A stretch of 64,000 nucleotides of DNA from Streptomyces kanamyceticus (GCF_008704495.1 NZ_CP023699.1:9858001-9922000); one strand, 5' to 3'; counted from the first letter of the stretch, positions 49,470 to 58,960 are shown. The notes: a model not told the origin generated them from the letters alone. Translations and numbers: made by a program.

Positions 49470-50507
49470 ATGCCGACCTTCACGCTCTCCGGCCGCATCG
49501 ACGAGCACGTCATCGACAGCGCGCTGCTCCGTGACAATCCCCTCCGCGACCCCGCCCGACGGCCGCTGTGGGTCTACACCCCGCCCGGCTACGAGGAGGC
49601 GCCCGGGCGCCGCTACCCCGTCGTCTACCTGCTGCTCGGATACGCGGGAACGCTGCCGGTCTGGGGCAACCGCACGGCCTTCCGGCAGCCCGTTCCCGAG
49701 CTCGCCGACGCGCTCTTCGCCCGCGGTGACGCGCCCGGCACGCTGCTGGTGTTCGTGGACGCCTGGACCACGTACGGCGGCAGCCAGTTCATCGACTCGC
49801 CGGGCACCGGCCGCTACCACTCGTATCTGTGCGAGGAGCTCGTGCCGTACGTCGACGCCCACTACCGCACCCTGCCCGAACGTGAACACCGGGCCATCGC
49901 GGGCAAGTCGAGCGGCGGTCTCGGCGCCGCGGTCAGCGCGATGCTCCGCCCCGACCTGTTCGGCGCGTTCGCCACGCACTCCGGGGACTCGCTGTCCCAG
50001 GCGCAGTACCAGCCGCACTTCCTCACCGCGGCCCGCCAGTTGAGGCCCTACGGCGGCGACATCTTCCGCTGGTGGGACGACTTCCGCTCGCGGGTCGCCT
50101 TCACCAAGGAGGAGGACCTGAACCTCCTGGAGATCCTCGGGGTCTCCGCCTGCTTCTCCCCGGGGCCCGACGGCACGCCCACCCTGCCCTTCGACCCGCG
50201 CACCGGCGCACTGCGCGAAGAGGAGTGGCAGCGCTGGCTGGCCTGGGACCCGGTACGCATGGCCGCCGACCACGCCGAGGCGCTGCGCTCCCAGCGCGGC
50301 ATCTGGATCGACGCCGGAACCCGCGACGAGTGGTTCCTCGACCTGGGCGCACTGGCCTTCCGCGACGCGATCGCCGAGGCCGGAGTGCGGGACACCGACG
50401 TGCACTTCGAACTCTTCGAGGGCGGCCACCACGCCGTCGAGTACCGCATGCCGCCCGCTCTCGTGTGGCTGGCTCACCGCATCGCGGAGCCGCGGGAGTG
50501 CGACTAG
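49470..50507 (+). CDS. Alpha/beta-hydrolase esterase (esterase D/enterochelin-esterase-like)
   Basis: This 345-residue protein has PLWVYTPPGYEE and YPVVYLLLGYAG (oxyanion strand), the nucleophile elbow AIAGKSSGGLGA (G-x-S-x-G), a candidate acid in DAGTRDEWFLD and the base His in EGGHHAVEYR. There is no signal peptide, so it is cytoplasmic. It hydrolyses an ester of unknown identity, and MarR control suggests detoxification of aromatic esters. The ATG lies 66 bp from the MarR start. Confidence 0.9.
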   Translation: MPTFTLSGRIDEHVIDSALLRDNPLRDPARRPLWVYTPPGYEEAPGRRYPVVYLLLGYAGTLPVWGNRTAFRQPVPELADALFARGDAPGTLLVFVDAWTTYGGSQFIDSPGTGRYHSYLCEELVPYVDAHYRTLPEREHRAIAGKSSGGLGAAVSAMLRPDLFGAFATHSGDSLSQAQYQPHFLTAARQLRPYGGDIFRWWDDFRSRVAFTKEEDLNLLEILGVSACFSPGPDGTPTLPFDPRTGALREEEWQRWLAWDPVRMAADHAEALRSQRGIWIDAGTRDEWFLDLGALAFRDAIAEAGVRDTDVHFELFEGGHHAVEYRMPPALVWLAHRIAEPRECD

Positions 50508-50730
50508 AAGTGGCGGTCTGCGGGTGCCGGGGGGTGGTTCGACACGCCGGGCCGAAAGTCATCTCAGAGGCCGCGCCGGGTGGGGGTGCGGTTCACGCCG
50601 AACGCGCGGTCGTGCCGGTGTCGGACGTTTACCGGCGGCGTGCCCGGAGAACCGGGTGGTGTCGCCGGGAAGGACGCACGGTGCAGTCCGCACCGCCTGA
50701 CCGGACCGGCTAGCGCACGGAGGTCACACC

Positions 50731-51102
50731 ATGACCGAGAACATCTGGAGGTACCCCTCCTCGGCAGGTCACACTCCCAACGCCGACCTGACGGGGTACA
50801 AGGTCGAGGCGACGGACGGGCAGATCGGCAAGGTCGACAAGCACTCGAACGACGTCGACTCGCAGTACATCGTCGTCGACACCGGCGTGTGGATCTTCGG
50901 CAAGGAGGTTCTGCTGCCGGCGGGGACCATCACGGGCATCGACCCGGAAGCGAAGACGATCCAGGTGGCGCGGACCAAGGACCAGATCAAGGACGCGCCT
51001 GAGTTCGACAAGCACAAGCACCTGACCGACCCGGCGTACCACGACCAGATCGGTACGTACTACGGCGCCCACTTCCCGGGCGGCCCGGGCCGCATGGTCT
51101 GA
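50731..51102 (+). CDS. PRC-barrel domain protein
   Basis: This 123-residue protein has a PRC-barrel-like beta domain (DLTGYKVEATDGQIGKVDKHS, SQYIVVDTGVWIFGKEVLLPAGTITGID) followed by a short tail LTDPAYHDQIGTYYGAHF. The same pattern occurs in abundant actinobacterial stress proteins of unknown biochemical role. ACGGAGG upstream supports the ATG. It is a single gene, ended by the strong hairpin at 51121-51151. Confidence 0.88.
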   Translation: MTENIWRYPSSAGHTPNADLTGYKVEATDGQIGKVDKHSNDVDSQYIVVDTGVWIFGKEVLLPAGTITGIDPEAKTIQVARTKDQIKDAPEFDKHKHLTDPAYHDQIGTYYGAHFPGGPGRMV

Positions 51103-51120
51103 TCCCGCGACGAGCGGGGC

Positions 51121-51151
51121 GGGGCCGGACCCTGGACAGGGGTCCGGCCCC
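51121..51151. terminator. Bidirectional terminator, perfect 12-bp stem
   Basis: GGGGCCGGACCC (51121-51132), loop TGGACAG, GGGTCCGGCCCC (51140-51151). It lies between the PRC-barrel gene and the convergent GH5 gene. Confidence 0.9.
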
Positions 51152-51160
51152 GCCGTGTCG

Positions 51161-52249
51161 TCAGCCCCTGACGCGCTCCCGCACCCACGCGCCAGCGGGC
51201 TTGAGCACGCCGGTGCCCGCCCACTCGTCGCCATCGCAGGTGCCCGGCTTGAAGACCGCCCCCGAGCGGGAGTCGTCCGAGTAGTTCCAGTTGGTCCAGG
51301 AGATGTTCTTCTGCTTCATGAGGTCGATGTACTTCTGGGACATCGCGAAGTCGTTGCCGCCGTCACCCGATGCCTCCTGGGTACCGAACTCGGTGACGAA
51401 CATGGGGATTTCGTCGGCGGCCCTGGACAGCGTCCGCAGATACTCGTCGTCGTGGTCGGCGGCATAGAAGTGGAACGTGTACATCACGTTCTCCGCGTCG
51501 ACCGGGTTGTCGATGACCTCCCTCTCGTCCGCGCCTTCGGAGACGCCGAGCGAGGACCAGGCGCGGGTTCCGACGAGCGCGATGCCGTCGGGGTCGTACC
51601 GCCGGATGACGGGGATGATCTCCTCCGCGTACGACTTGATCTCGGACCATTCGACGCCGCTGGGTTCGTTGGCTATCTCGTAGAACACATTGGGCTGATC
51701 CGCGTACTTCTTCGCCATGTCGGTGAAGAACTTCTTGGCCAGCGCGGTGTTCGCGTTGGGGTCGCCGGGGTCGAGCATGTGCCAGTCGATGATGGCGTAC
51801 ATGCCGCGCTCGATGGCCTGGTCGATCACGCGCTGGGCGATTTCGGTGAACTTCGCCGGGTCGGTCTCGTAGCCGTCCTCCTGGACGTACGTGGAGACGC
51901 GCAGCACATCGGCACCCCAGTCCTTGGCCAGGGCGTCGAGCGAGCCGTCCGTGAGGCACTGCTCGTACCACTGCGTGCCGTGCGAGCTCATGCCCCTGAG
52001 CTGGACGGCCTTGCCCTGCGCGGAACACAGATCGGTGCCGCACAGCTTGAGCTGCCCGTTCAGAGCCACCGGCGATCCGGCCGGGGCCCGGACGGTGCCG
52101 GTGTCCTGTGCGGTGCCCTGCTCGGCGCTCGCGTCCGCGCTGAACTGCGGGGCGACGGTGAGGAGCGAGCCCACGGCGAGTGCCGCGGCGATGGTGATCC
52201 AGCGGCGGTGGAGCCGGGGGTGGCGTCGGCCGGGAGTGGGATGTGCCAT
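51161..52249 (-). CDS. Secreted GH5 endoglucanase (cellulase)
   Basis: This 362-residue precursor has a signal peptide (WITIAAALAVGSLLTVAPQFSADASA) and a GH5 barrel: GKAVQLRGMSSHGTQWYEQ, DVLRVSTYVQEDGY, YAIIDWHMLDPGDPN, VFYEIANEPSG (acid/base Glu about 195) and PMFVTEFGTQEASG (nucleophile Glu about 287). It should cut internal beta-1,4-glucan bonds of cellulose. No carbohydrate-binding module follows, so it is a catalytic-domain-only form. GGAGG precedes ATG 52249. Its promoter region carries a palindrome at 52397-52409. Confidence 0.94.
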   Translation of the reverse strand: MAHPTPGRRHPRLHRRWITIAAALAVGSLLTVAPQFSADASAEQGTAQDTGTVRAPAGSPVALNGQLKLCGTDLCSAQGKAVQLRGMSSHGTQWYEQCLTDGSLDALAKDWGADVLRVSTYVQEDGYETDPAKFTEIAQRVIDQAIERGMYAIIDWHMLDPGDPNANTALAKKFFTDMAKKYADQPNVFYEIANEPSGVEWSEIKSYAEEIIPVIRRYDPDGIALVGTRAWSSLGVSEGADEREVIDNPVDAENVMYTFHFYAADHDDEYLRTLSRAADEIPMFVTEFGTQEASGDGGNDFAMSQKYIDLMKQKNISWTNWNYSDDSRSGAVFKPGTCDGDEWAGTGVLKPAGAWVRERVRG

Positions 52250-52360
52250 GGGAGGTGCCTCCTGTGTTCGCGTCACTCTGTGGGGAAGTGCTTCAGCGCG
52301 TGTTCAGGGGGTGCTGTGGGGTGCTGTGGGGGCCCGATCGAAAGGTGGGGTTGGCGGGAA

Positions 52361-52389
52361 AAGCTAAGGTCCTTTCCCGGCGCCGTCAA
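52361..52389 (-). promoter_or_regulatory. Candidate promoter of the GH5 gene
   Basis: On the minus strand TTGACG (52389-52384), a 17-base spacer, then TAGCTT (52366-52361). This is a good -35 with a fair -10, about 112 bp upstream of the ATG. Confidence 0.55.
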
Positions 52390-52396
52390 GACTGAC

Positions 52397-52409
52397 AGGA
52401 AAGTTTCCT
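52397..52409. promoter_or_regulatory. 13-bp palindrome beside the GH5 promoter
   Basis: AGGAAA-G-TTTCCT is a perfect inverted repeat ending 8 bp upstream of the candidate -35, well placed for an activator or repressor. It does not match the CebR (cellobiose) consensus as I know it. Confidence 0.55.
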
Positions 52410-52524
52410 AATTGCTCACCGTGCGCCCCGCGTCGCCGCACGGACACCCGCTCACAGCCCTGGGCGAGGATCGGATCATGGTTCAATTCCGTGCGTGTAC
52501 ATATCCGTTGGTGGTGAGTAGCGC

Positions 52525-54552
52525 ATGGTGGAGTCGCTGAGTCCCTCGGACCCCCGGCAGGTCGGCCCCTATCGGATCGAAGGACGCCTTGGCCAGGGCG
52601 GCATGGGGTCGGTCTTCCTCGGTACGTCACCGGCCGGCCGGTCGGTCGCGGTGAAGCTGATCCGGCGCGAGTTCGCGGCGGCGCCGCAGTTCCGTGAGCG
52701 TTTCGCGCGCGAGGTCGAGGCCGCGCGCCGCGTCGGTGGTTTCCACACCGCGCAGGTCGTCGACGCGGACCCCGAGGCCGCGTCCCCCTGGCTGGTCACC
52801 GAGTTCATCGCGGGCCCGACGCTGCGGCAACTCGTCACCGAGCAGGGGCCGCTGCCCGCCGATGCCGTCCTGCGCCTTGGCGCGGGCCTCGCGGAGGGCC
52901 TCGTCGCGATCCACAAGTGCGCCCTGGTACACCGCGACCTGAAGCCCGGCAATGTCATCCTCGCCCCGGACGGGCCGCGCATCATCGACTTCGGCATCGC
53001 CCACGCGCCGGACACCGGGACGATGACGCACACCGGCACGCTCATCGGCACGTACGCCTACATGTCGCCGGAACAGATACGCACCCCGGCCGACGTCACG
53101 CCCGCCTGCGACGTCTTCTCCCTCGGCTCGGTGCTCACCTTCGCCGCCACCGGCCGAAGCCCCTTCGACGCGTCGAACGTCCCGGCGATCATTCACCGGG
53201 TCACCGGCGAACCACCCGTACTCACGGGGCTCGACGGGCACCCGGGACTGCACCAGCTGGTGAGCACCTGCCTGGCCAAGGACCCCGCCGCGCGGCCCTC
53301 CGCCGCGGATCTCCTGCACCGGCTCTCCACCACGGCCGCACCGCCGGTCGCCCCTCTACCACCCGTCCCGTCGGCCCCGCCCGTGGCAGCCCCGACGGAT
53401 CCCGCCGCGAAGCCGGTCGGGCGACGAGCCCTGATGATCGGCGGGATCGCCGCTGCCGCCACGGCGGCCGTCGCCGTGCCCGCCTACCTCCTCTGGCCGG
53501 AAGACGCCCCCGCGTCCGACCGGAAGCCCACGTCGAAGGGCGGCAGCACACCTCGCCCTTCCGCCTCCCGCACCGCGACCAGACCGGTCGCCCAACTGAC
53601 CGGCCACACCCAGGACATCAGCTGCCTCGCCTTCGCCCCGGACGGCAGCACCCTGGCCACCGGAGCCCAGGACAAGACGCTGCGGCTGTGGGACGCGGGC
53701 GCCGGTCGCTCGATCGCCACGCTCGAAGGCCACACCGAGAACGTCATGGCGGTCGTGTACAGCCGTGACGGGCGCACCCTGTTCACCGGCGGCTTCGACA
53801 AGACGCTGCGCAGCTGGGACGTGCGCAGCGGCGCGCCGAAGCGCGTGATCACCACGTACGAAGGCGAGTACGACAGCGTCAACTGCCTGGCCATCAGCCC
53901 CGACGGCAAGACCCTCGCCGTCGGCGTGGGCAGCCGCGTCGAACTGGTGAGCCCCGCGACAGGCCGTGCGAGGGCCACGCTCACCGGTCACACGGGGAGC
54001 ATGGGCTGGGTCGCGTTCAGCCCGGACGGCGCGACGGTCGCCAGCGTGGCCGCCGACCTCAAGGAGGGCACGATCCGGCTGTGGAACGCCCGCACCGGCC
54101 GCCTGACCAAGACACTGACCGCAGACCGGAAGAAGAACTACTCCCAGGTCACGTTCAGCGAGGACGGCGCCACCCTCATCGCCAACGGAGCGGGTGTCCG
54201 GCTCTGGGACGTGGACGCGGGCCGCAGCACCAGGACACTCACCGACCAGCACGAGTACGTCCTGGCGGCGGCCTACCGGCCGGGAAAGCCGGGGCACGGC
54301 GTGATCGCCGGTGCGGGTGGCTACGTCGAGATGGAGGGCGTCGACACGGTGGGCCGCTCCGTCACCCTCTGGTCCATGTCCACCGGCGAGGTCACCGCGA
54401 CGCTGATCGGCGGTCCGTCGAAGTCCGCGCTCCGGGCCTCGATTCCCGCGGTGGCGTTCAGCCCGGACGGCAAGACCCTGGCGGGTGTGCTCAACCCGGC
54501 GGCGGACGCGGACGGCGTCGAACCTTCGGTGCAGCTGTGGAAACTCCCGTAG
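52525..54552 (+). CDS. Membrane Ser/Thr protein kinase with C-terminal WD40 propeller
   Basis: This 675-residue protein has a cytoplasmic Hanks-type kinase (about residues 14-275): GRLGQGGMGSVFLG, VAVKLI (ATP Lys), VHRDLKPGNVIL (catalytic Asp), IIDFGIAHA, MSPEQIR and DVFSLGSVL. Then come a Pro-rich linker, one membrane helix (ALMIGGIAAAATAAVAVPAYLLW, about 310-332) and an external seven-blade WD40 domain (LTGHTQDISCLAFAPDGSTLATGAQDKTLRLWDAG and later repeats). The propeller probably senses a wall or extracellular partner. Tandem with a paralogue 74 bp downstream. Confidence 0.94.
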   Translation: MVESLSPSDPRQVGPYRIEGRLGQGGMGSVFLGTSPAGRSVAVKLIRREFAAAPQFRERFAREVEAARRVGGFHTAQVVDADPEAASPWLVTEFIAGPTLRQLVTEQGPLPADAVLRLGAGLAEGLVAIHKCALVHRDLKPGNVILAPDGPRIIDFGIAHAPDTGTMTHTGTLIGTYAYMSPEQIRTPADVTPACDVFSLGSVLTFAATGRSPFDASNVPAIIHRVTGEPPVLTGLDGHPGLHQLVSTCLAKDPAARPSAADLLHRLSTTAAPPVAPLPPVPSAPPVAAPTDPAAKPVGRRALMIGGIAAAATAAVAVPAYLLWPEDAPASDRKPTSKGGSTPRPSASRTATRPVAQLTGHTQDISCLAFAPDGSTLATGAQDKTLRLWDAGAGRSIATLEGHTENVMAVVYSRDGRTLFTGGFDKTLRSWDVRSGAPKRVITTYEGEYDSVNCLAISPDGKTLAVGVGSRVELVSPATGRARATLTGHTGSMGWVAFSPDGATVASVAADLKEGTIRLWNARTGRLTKTLTADRKKNYSQVTFSEDGATLIANGAGVRLWDVDAGRSTRTLTDQHEYVLAAAYRPGKPGHGVIAGAGGYVEMEGVDTVGRSVTLWSMSTGEVTATLIGGPSKSALRASIPAVAFSPDGKTLAGVLNPAADADGVEPSVQLWKLP

Positions 54553-54626
54553 GACAGCCTGACTCACTTCAACTCCGCCAGCTCGCGCCTCAGTTGGCTT
54601 CTCGACTCTTCGACCGGACGGTACTC

Positions 54627-56725
54627 ATGGACGCGTTGGATCCCGACGACCCGCAGTGGGTCGGCCCTTACCGCCTGGAAGGGCGGCTCGGCGAGGGAGG
54701 CATGGGGTCGGTCTTCCTCGGCACGTCGCCCGGTGGCCGACAGGTCGCGGTGAAGCTGATCCGGCGGGAGCTCGCGGCGGCGCCGCAGTTCCGTGAGCGT
54801 TTCGCGCGCGAGGTCGAGGCCGCGCGCCGCGTCGGCGGTTTCCACACCGCGCAGGTCGTCGACGCGGACCCCGAGGCCGCGTCCCCCTGGCTGGTCACGG
54901 CGTTCATCCCGGGCCCGACCCTGCACGACGTGGTCACGTCGGACGGCGCGCTCGCCCCGGACGCCGTCCTGCGGCTCGGCGCGGGTCTCGCGGAGGGTCT
55001 CGCCGCGATCCACGCATGCGGCCTGGTGCACCGCGACCTCAAGCCCGGCAACGTCATCCTGGCCCCCGACGGGCCGCGCATCATCGACTTCGGCATCGCG
55101 CGGGCGGTGGACGCCAGTTCCCTCACGGCGACGGGCACCGTCATCGGCACCTACTCGTACATGTCACCGGAACAGATCCGCGCCGACCGGGCGGGAGCCC
55201 CGAGCGACGTGTTCTCCCTCGGCTCCGTCCTGGCGTTCGCCGCCACGGGGCGCGGCCCGTTCGACGCACCGACCCTGATCGAAGTCGTCCAGCGGATTCT
55301 GGATCAGCCGCCGGTGCTCGATGGCGTCGAGGGCGGCGACGGTGAGGGGGCGGGGCGGCTCCGTACCTTGCTGAGCGAATGCCTGGCCAAGGATCCGGGC
55401 GCGCGGCCGCCCGTCGGCGACCTCCCCGCCCGCTTCGCGGGACGCCCCTCAAGTCCCTCAAGCCTCCCAAGTCCCTCAAGTCCCTCAAGCGAGGCCCCCG
55501 TCGACCCGCGCGTGCCCGTGCGGGATCACACGGTCCTGCTCGCGGCCCAGCAGCCCCGCCTCGCCACGGTGACAGCCCCGACCGGCCCTCGTACGCCCCG
55601 CATGACGGCGCCCCGACCGAGCCCACGGGCGGGAACGCGGGTGGAGTGTCCCGGCGGACGCTCCTCTTCGCCGGTCTGGGCGTCGCGGCGGCGGCCACCG
55701 CGGGGGCCGTAGTCCTTACACGGCGAGACGACTCCAGCGGCGGAAAGAAGACGGACAAGGCAGACGGGGCGGACGGGGCAGACGGGGCGGACAAGAAGGA
55801 CCCGGGCAAGAACCCAGGCGACACCTCTGACACCTCCGCCTCCAAGGGGTCCGTCGCCCTGAAGGGCCTCAACTCCGTACGCGCCCTCGCCTTCTCCGCG
55901 GACGGCAACACGCTGTGCGGCACCGGCAGCAACGGCATCTGCCGCTGGGACGTGACCTCCACGAAGGGCACGCCCGTACACATCGGCATGCCGGGATACC
56001 TGCAGCCCACCGTGATCAGCCGCGACCTCCAGTACGTGGTGCGGGCGGAGGAGAACAAGATCCGGGTCTGGAACACCGAGAACGGCAAGCTCATACGCAC
56101 CTTCACCGGCCCCGGCAAGGCCGGTGGCCAGGACGGCTGGGCCACCGATGTCACCATCAGCCCGGACGGCGGGACCGTGGTGGCGGCCACCACCAAGGGC
56201 CTGTACGTCTGGGAGGTGAGCTCGGGGAAGAGGCTCGCCGTCCGCAAGGACTCGGAGGGCGGCCCGGTGGCGTTCAGGAGCGACGGCAAGATGCTGGTGG
56301 CCGGGCGCCCCTTGCGGCTGCGGAACCCGACCGGCGTGCCGACGGCCACCGTCAAGGACAGCGAGAACGCCGCGGTCGGCGCGTTCAGCCCCGACGGCGA
56401 ACTGCTGGCCTACGCGGACCAGTCGGGACCGATCCACGTGTGGAACACCGGATCGAACCAGGAGACCGTCACGCTCGACAACCCGGACAGCATGATCCAC
56501 GCGCTCGCGTTCCACCCCGCGGGCGATCTCCTGGCGAGCGGTGGCCAGGACGGCACGGTGCGGGTGTGGAGCAGGGTGACGGGAAAGAAGGTCAGCTCGT
56601 TCAAGGGCCCCACCTCCGTGGAGGCGCTGGCGTTCAGCCCGGACGGCAAGTGGCTGGCGGCGGGCCTCATGAGCGCGGTGCACTACTCGGACAAGGATGC
56701 GGTCCTGCTGTGGACGCTCACGTGA
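54627..56725 (+). pseudogene. Membrane Ser/Thr kinase-WD40 paralogue, frameshifted in the linker
   Basis: ATG 54627 opens a complete kinase (GRLGEGGMGSVFLG, VAVKLI, VHRDLKPGNVIL, IIDFGIARA, MSPEQIRADRAG), but that frame drifts into nonsense after about 55600. A second frame carries SYAPHDGAPTEPTGG, a membrane helix (RRTLLFAGLGVAAAATAGAVVL), an Asp/Gly-rich DGADGADGAD linker and WD40 blades to TGA 56725. One missing base at about 55570-55620 separates them. As read, the product is a soluble kinase truncated before the membrane, unless the assembly is wrong. Paralogue of the preceding gene. Confidence 0.85.
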
Positions 56726-56749
56726 GGGCGCTCATGTGAGGGCGCTCAT
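56722..56749 (+). repeat. 14-bp tandem duplication at the kinase-WD40 stop
   Basis: GTGAGGGCGCTCAT occurs twice in tandem (56722-56735, 56736-56749). The first copy contains the TGA stop. The rest of the gap to 56790 shows no hairpin. Confidence 0.8.
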
Positions 56750-56790
56750 GTGACGGGCCGGTGCCCCGCAGGACGCACACCCCCCTATCC

Positions 56791-57519
56791 CTAGGCCGTC
56801 AGCTTCCCGCGCTTGAGGTGCAACACCTCGTCCGACGCCGCCGCGACCTCCTTGGAGTGGGTCACGACGATCACGCACTTGCCGTCGTCGTGCGCGAGTC
56901 GGCGGAACACCTCGATGATTCCGTCGGCCGTCTCGTGGTCGAGGCTGCCGGTGGGCTCGTCCGCGAAGAGGATGTCCACCTCGCAGGCGAGGGCGCGGGC
57001 GATGGCCACGCGTTGTTGCTGGCCGCCGGAGAGCTGCAGGGTGCGGCGGTGGTGTTCGGTGGGCTCGACGCCGAGCAGCGTGAGCAGTTCGACGGCGCGC
57101 TGCTTGCGGCGGCCCGCCTTGACGCCGGTGATCTCCATGGCGGAGGTGATGTTCTGCACCGCGGTCATGTACGTCAGCAGGTTCAGGGACTGGAAGACGG
57201 TCGCCACGTGCTGGTTGCGGTACCGGCCGAGGCCCAGGTGCGCGACGTCCCTGCCCTGGAAGCTCACCGTGCCGGAGCTCGGCGCGTCAAGGCCGCTGGC
57301 CAGGGAGAGGAGCGTGGTCTTGCCGGATCCGGAGGGGCCGACGACGGCGTACATCCGCCCGGCCTCGAAGCGGTAGTTGACGCCCTTGAGTACGGTGCGG
57401 CGGCGGCTGCCGCTCTGGTAGGTGCGGGTCACGTCGGTGAGTTCGAGCATGGCGTCGCTGGAGTGGGCGGAGTGGTCGGAATGAGCAGAGTGGTTGGAGT
57501 GCGTGGCGTGGGTGGTCAC
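56791..57519 (-). CDS. MacB/LolD-type ABC transporter ATP-binding protein with His-rich N-terminus
   Basis: This 242-residue ATPase has Walker A GPSGSGKTTLLSLASGL, Q-loop VFQSLNLLTYMTA, signature LQLSGGQQQRVAIARALA, Walker B ILFADEPTGSLD and H-loop VVTHS, as in MacB/LolD transporters. The first 23 residues are His/Ser-rich (HSNHSAHSDHSAHSSD), unusual for the family and possibly metal-binding. GTG 57519 starts one base after the permease stop. It powers the FtsX-like permease and is divergent from the two-component system that probably controls it. Confidence 0.93.
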   Translation of the reverse strand: MTTHATHSNHSAHSDHSAHSSDAMLELTDVTRTYQSGSRRRTVLKGVNYRFEAGRMYAVVGPSGSGKTTLLSLASGLDAPSSGTVSFQGRDVAHLGLGRYRNQHVATVFQSLNLLTYMTAVQNITSAMEITGVKAGRRKQRAVELLTLLGVEPTEHHRRTLQLSGGQQQRVAIARALACEVDILFADEPTGSLDHETADGIIEVFRRLAHDDGKCVIVVTHSKEVAAASDEVLHLKRGKLTA

Positions 57520-57520
57520 G

Positions 57521-58960
57521 TCAGTCGCCCTTCGTGAGGATGTCGCGCGGGTTCAGGCGCAGGACGCGGGAGCCGGGGACCAGGGTGGCCAGGGCCGCGA
57601 TGCCCAGCCCCGTGGCGCCGACCTTGCCGATGTCGGCGGGGCCGATGCGGATGTCCATGGAGCTGATCGGCCGGGCCTCGGGCTCCTTGTCCCCGGCGGC
57701 GCCGTTCCCCATGGAGTTGGCGTAGTCCGGCTCCTGGGACTTGTTCGCGGCGTCCTCCTCGGCCGAGGACACCTCACCGGCCAGCAGCTTGTCGCCGATG
57801 CTCTGCGAAAGGACCTGGCTGCAGGCACCCGCGAGGCCGATGGCGACGACCGCGCAGGCGACGACCTCGACGAGGTGCTGGCCGAGCAGCCGCGGCTTCC
57901 TCTCTCCCAGGGAGAGGAGGATGCCGAGTTCCTTGCGGCGCTCGCGCAGCGAAGAGGCGACGATCAGCGCGAGGATCACGGTGCCCGCGAGGGCGACGAG
58001 CCAGACGGTGACGGATGCGAAGTCCGCGGTCTTGCTGATGGGGCCGACGAGCGTCTTGTACTGCTTGTCGTTCACGGTGATCGGGAAGATCCGCAGATCG
58101 GCGCCCGCCGCCTCGGCGTCCTTCTTGAGCCGGTCGAGGTCCTCGGGGTCCTTGAGGGTGAAGGTGGCGTTCTTGAGGACGGTGTCCTTGTCGCCCTTGC
58201 CCTCCAGCTTCGAGCCGCCGCCGGGGGTGACGTACAGGCGGTTGGCCGGGTCCATCATCGCGGGGACGTACTGGCCGCTGTCGGGCGTGCTGTTCTTGTA
58301 GATGCCGACGACCTTGAAGGAGTACTCCCGCTTGTCGCGCTCCTGACCGGCGCCCGGCAGCACACCGACCATGAGCTTCATGCGGTCGCCGACCTCGAGG
58401 TGGTTGTCCTTGGCGACGCGCTCCTCGACGACGATCTCGTCGCTCTTGCTGTCGGGAGTGATGCCGTGTCCCGCGACCAGCTCCGAGTCGCCGTTGCGGA
58501 ATTCCTTGACCTCGCCGAGATCGAGGATTCCGGAGGCGCTGAACAGGTCCGTGCCGAGTGAGTCCTGGCCCTGCGGAGGGGGAACGGGCTGGTGCAGCTT
58601 GGTGGATTTCGTGGGAAAGGCGCCGCCGTCCGTCGAGTAATTGCACTTCGCCACCGCGGTCGACTCGCAGATCTTGTCGACGAGGCTCGCGTGCAGATCA
58701 CCCGCCTTGCCGATGCTGCCGCCCTGCGGCCCGTCCGGCTTCTCCATTTTCCCCGAGTTGATCAGGCCGTTCACGTCCAGCTGCATCGTGGCCACCGCGC
58801 CCACCCGCTGCTTGGCGGCGTCCGCGGCACGTGCGGCGGCGGCCTCGATGAGGAAGCCGGAGAGCACCAGGGTGCAGATCACGAAGAAGAGGCCGACGAG
58901 CATCAGCGTCTTCCCGAGGTGGCCCGTCAGCCGCCACCAGGCCCGTTTGAAGAGGTTCAT
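57521..58960 (-). CDS. FtsX/MacB-like ABC transporter permease
   Basis: This 479-residue protein has one N-terminal helix (TLMLVGLFFVICTLVLSGFLI), a large external domain (about residues 45-330, with a cysteine pair in ICESTAVAKCNY), and three C-terminal helices (WLVALAGTVILALIVAS, VVACAVVAIGLAGACSQVL, GLGIAALATLVPGSRVL) with RRKELGILLSLGERK between, as in MacB and FtsX. Such permeases export or flip antimicrobial peptides or lipids, or signal through the external domain. ATG 58960 has no clear ribosome site. Confidence 0.92.
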   Translation of the reverse strand: MNLFKRAWWRLTGHLGKTLMLVGLFFVICTLVLSGFLIEAAAARAADAAKQRVGAVATMQLDVNGLINSGKMEKPDGPQGGSIGKAGDLHASLVDKICESTAVAKCNYSTDGGAFPTKSTKLHQPVPPPQGQDSLGTDLFSASGILDLGEVKEFRNGDSELVAGHGITPDSKSDEIVVEERVAKDNHLEVGDRMKLMVGVLPGAGQERDKREYSFKVVGIYKNSTPDSGQYVPAMMDPANRLYVTPGGGSKLEGKGDKDTVLKNATFTLKDPEDLDRLKKDAEAAGADLRIFPITVNDKQYKTLVGPISKTADFASVTVWLVALAGTVILALIVASSLRERRKELGILLSLGERKPRLLGQHLVEVVACAVVAIGLAGACSQVLSQSIGDKLLAGEVSSAEEDAANKSQEPDYANSMGNGAAGDKEPEARPISSMDIRIGPADIGKVGATGLGIAALATLVPGSRVLRLNPRDILTKGD

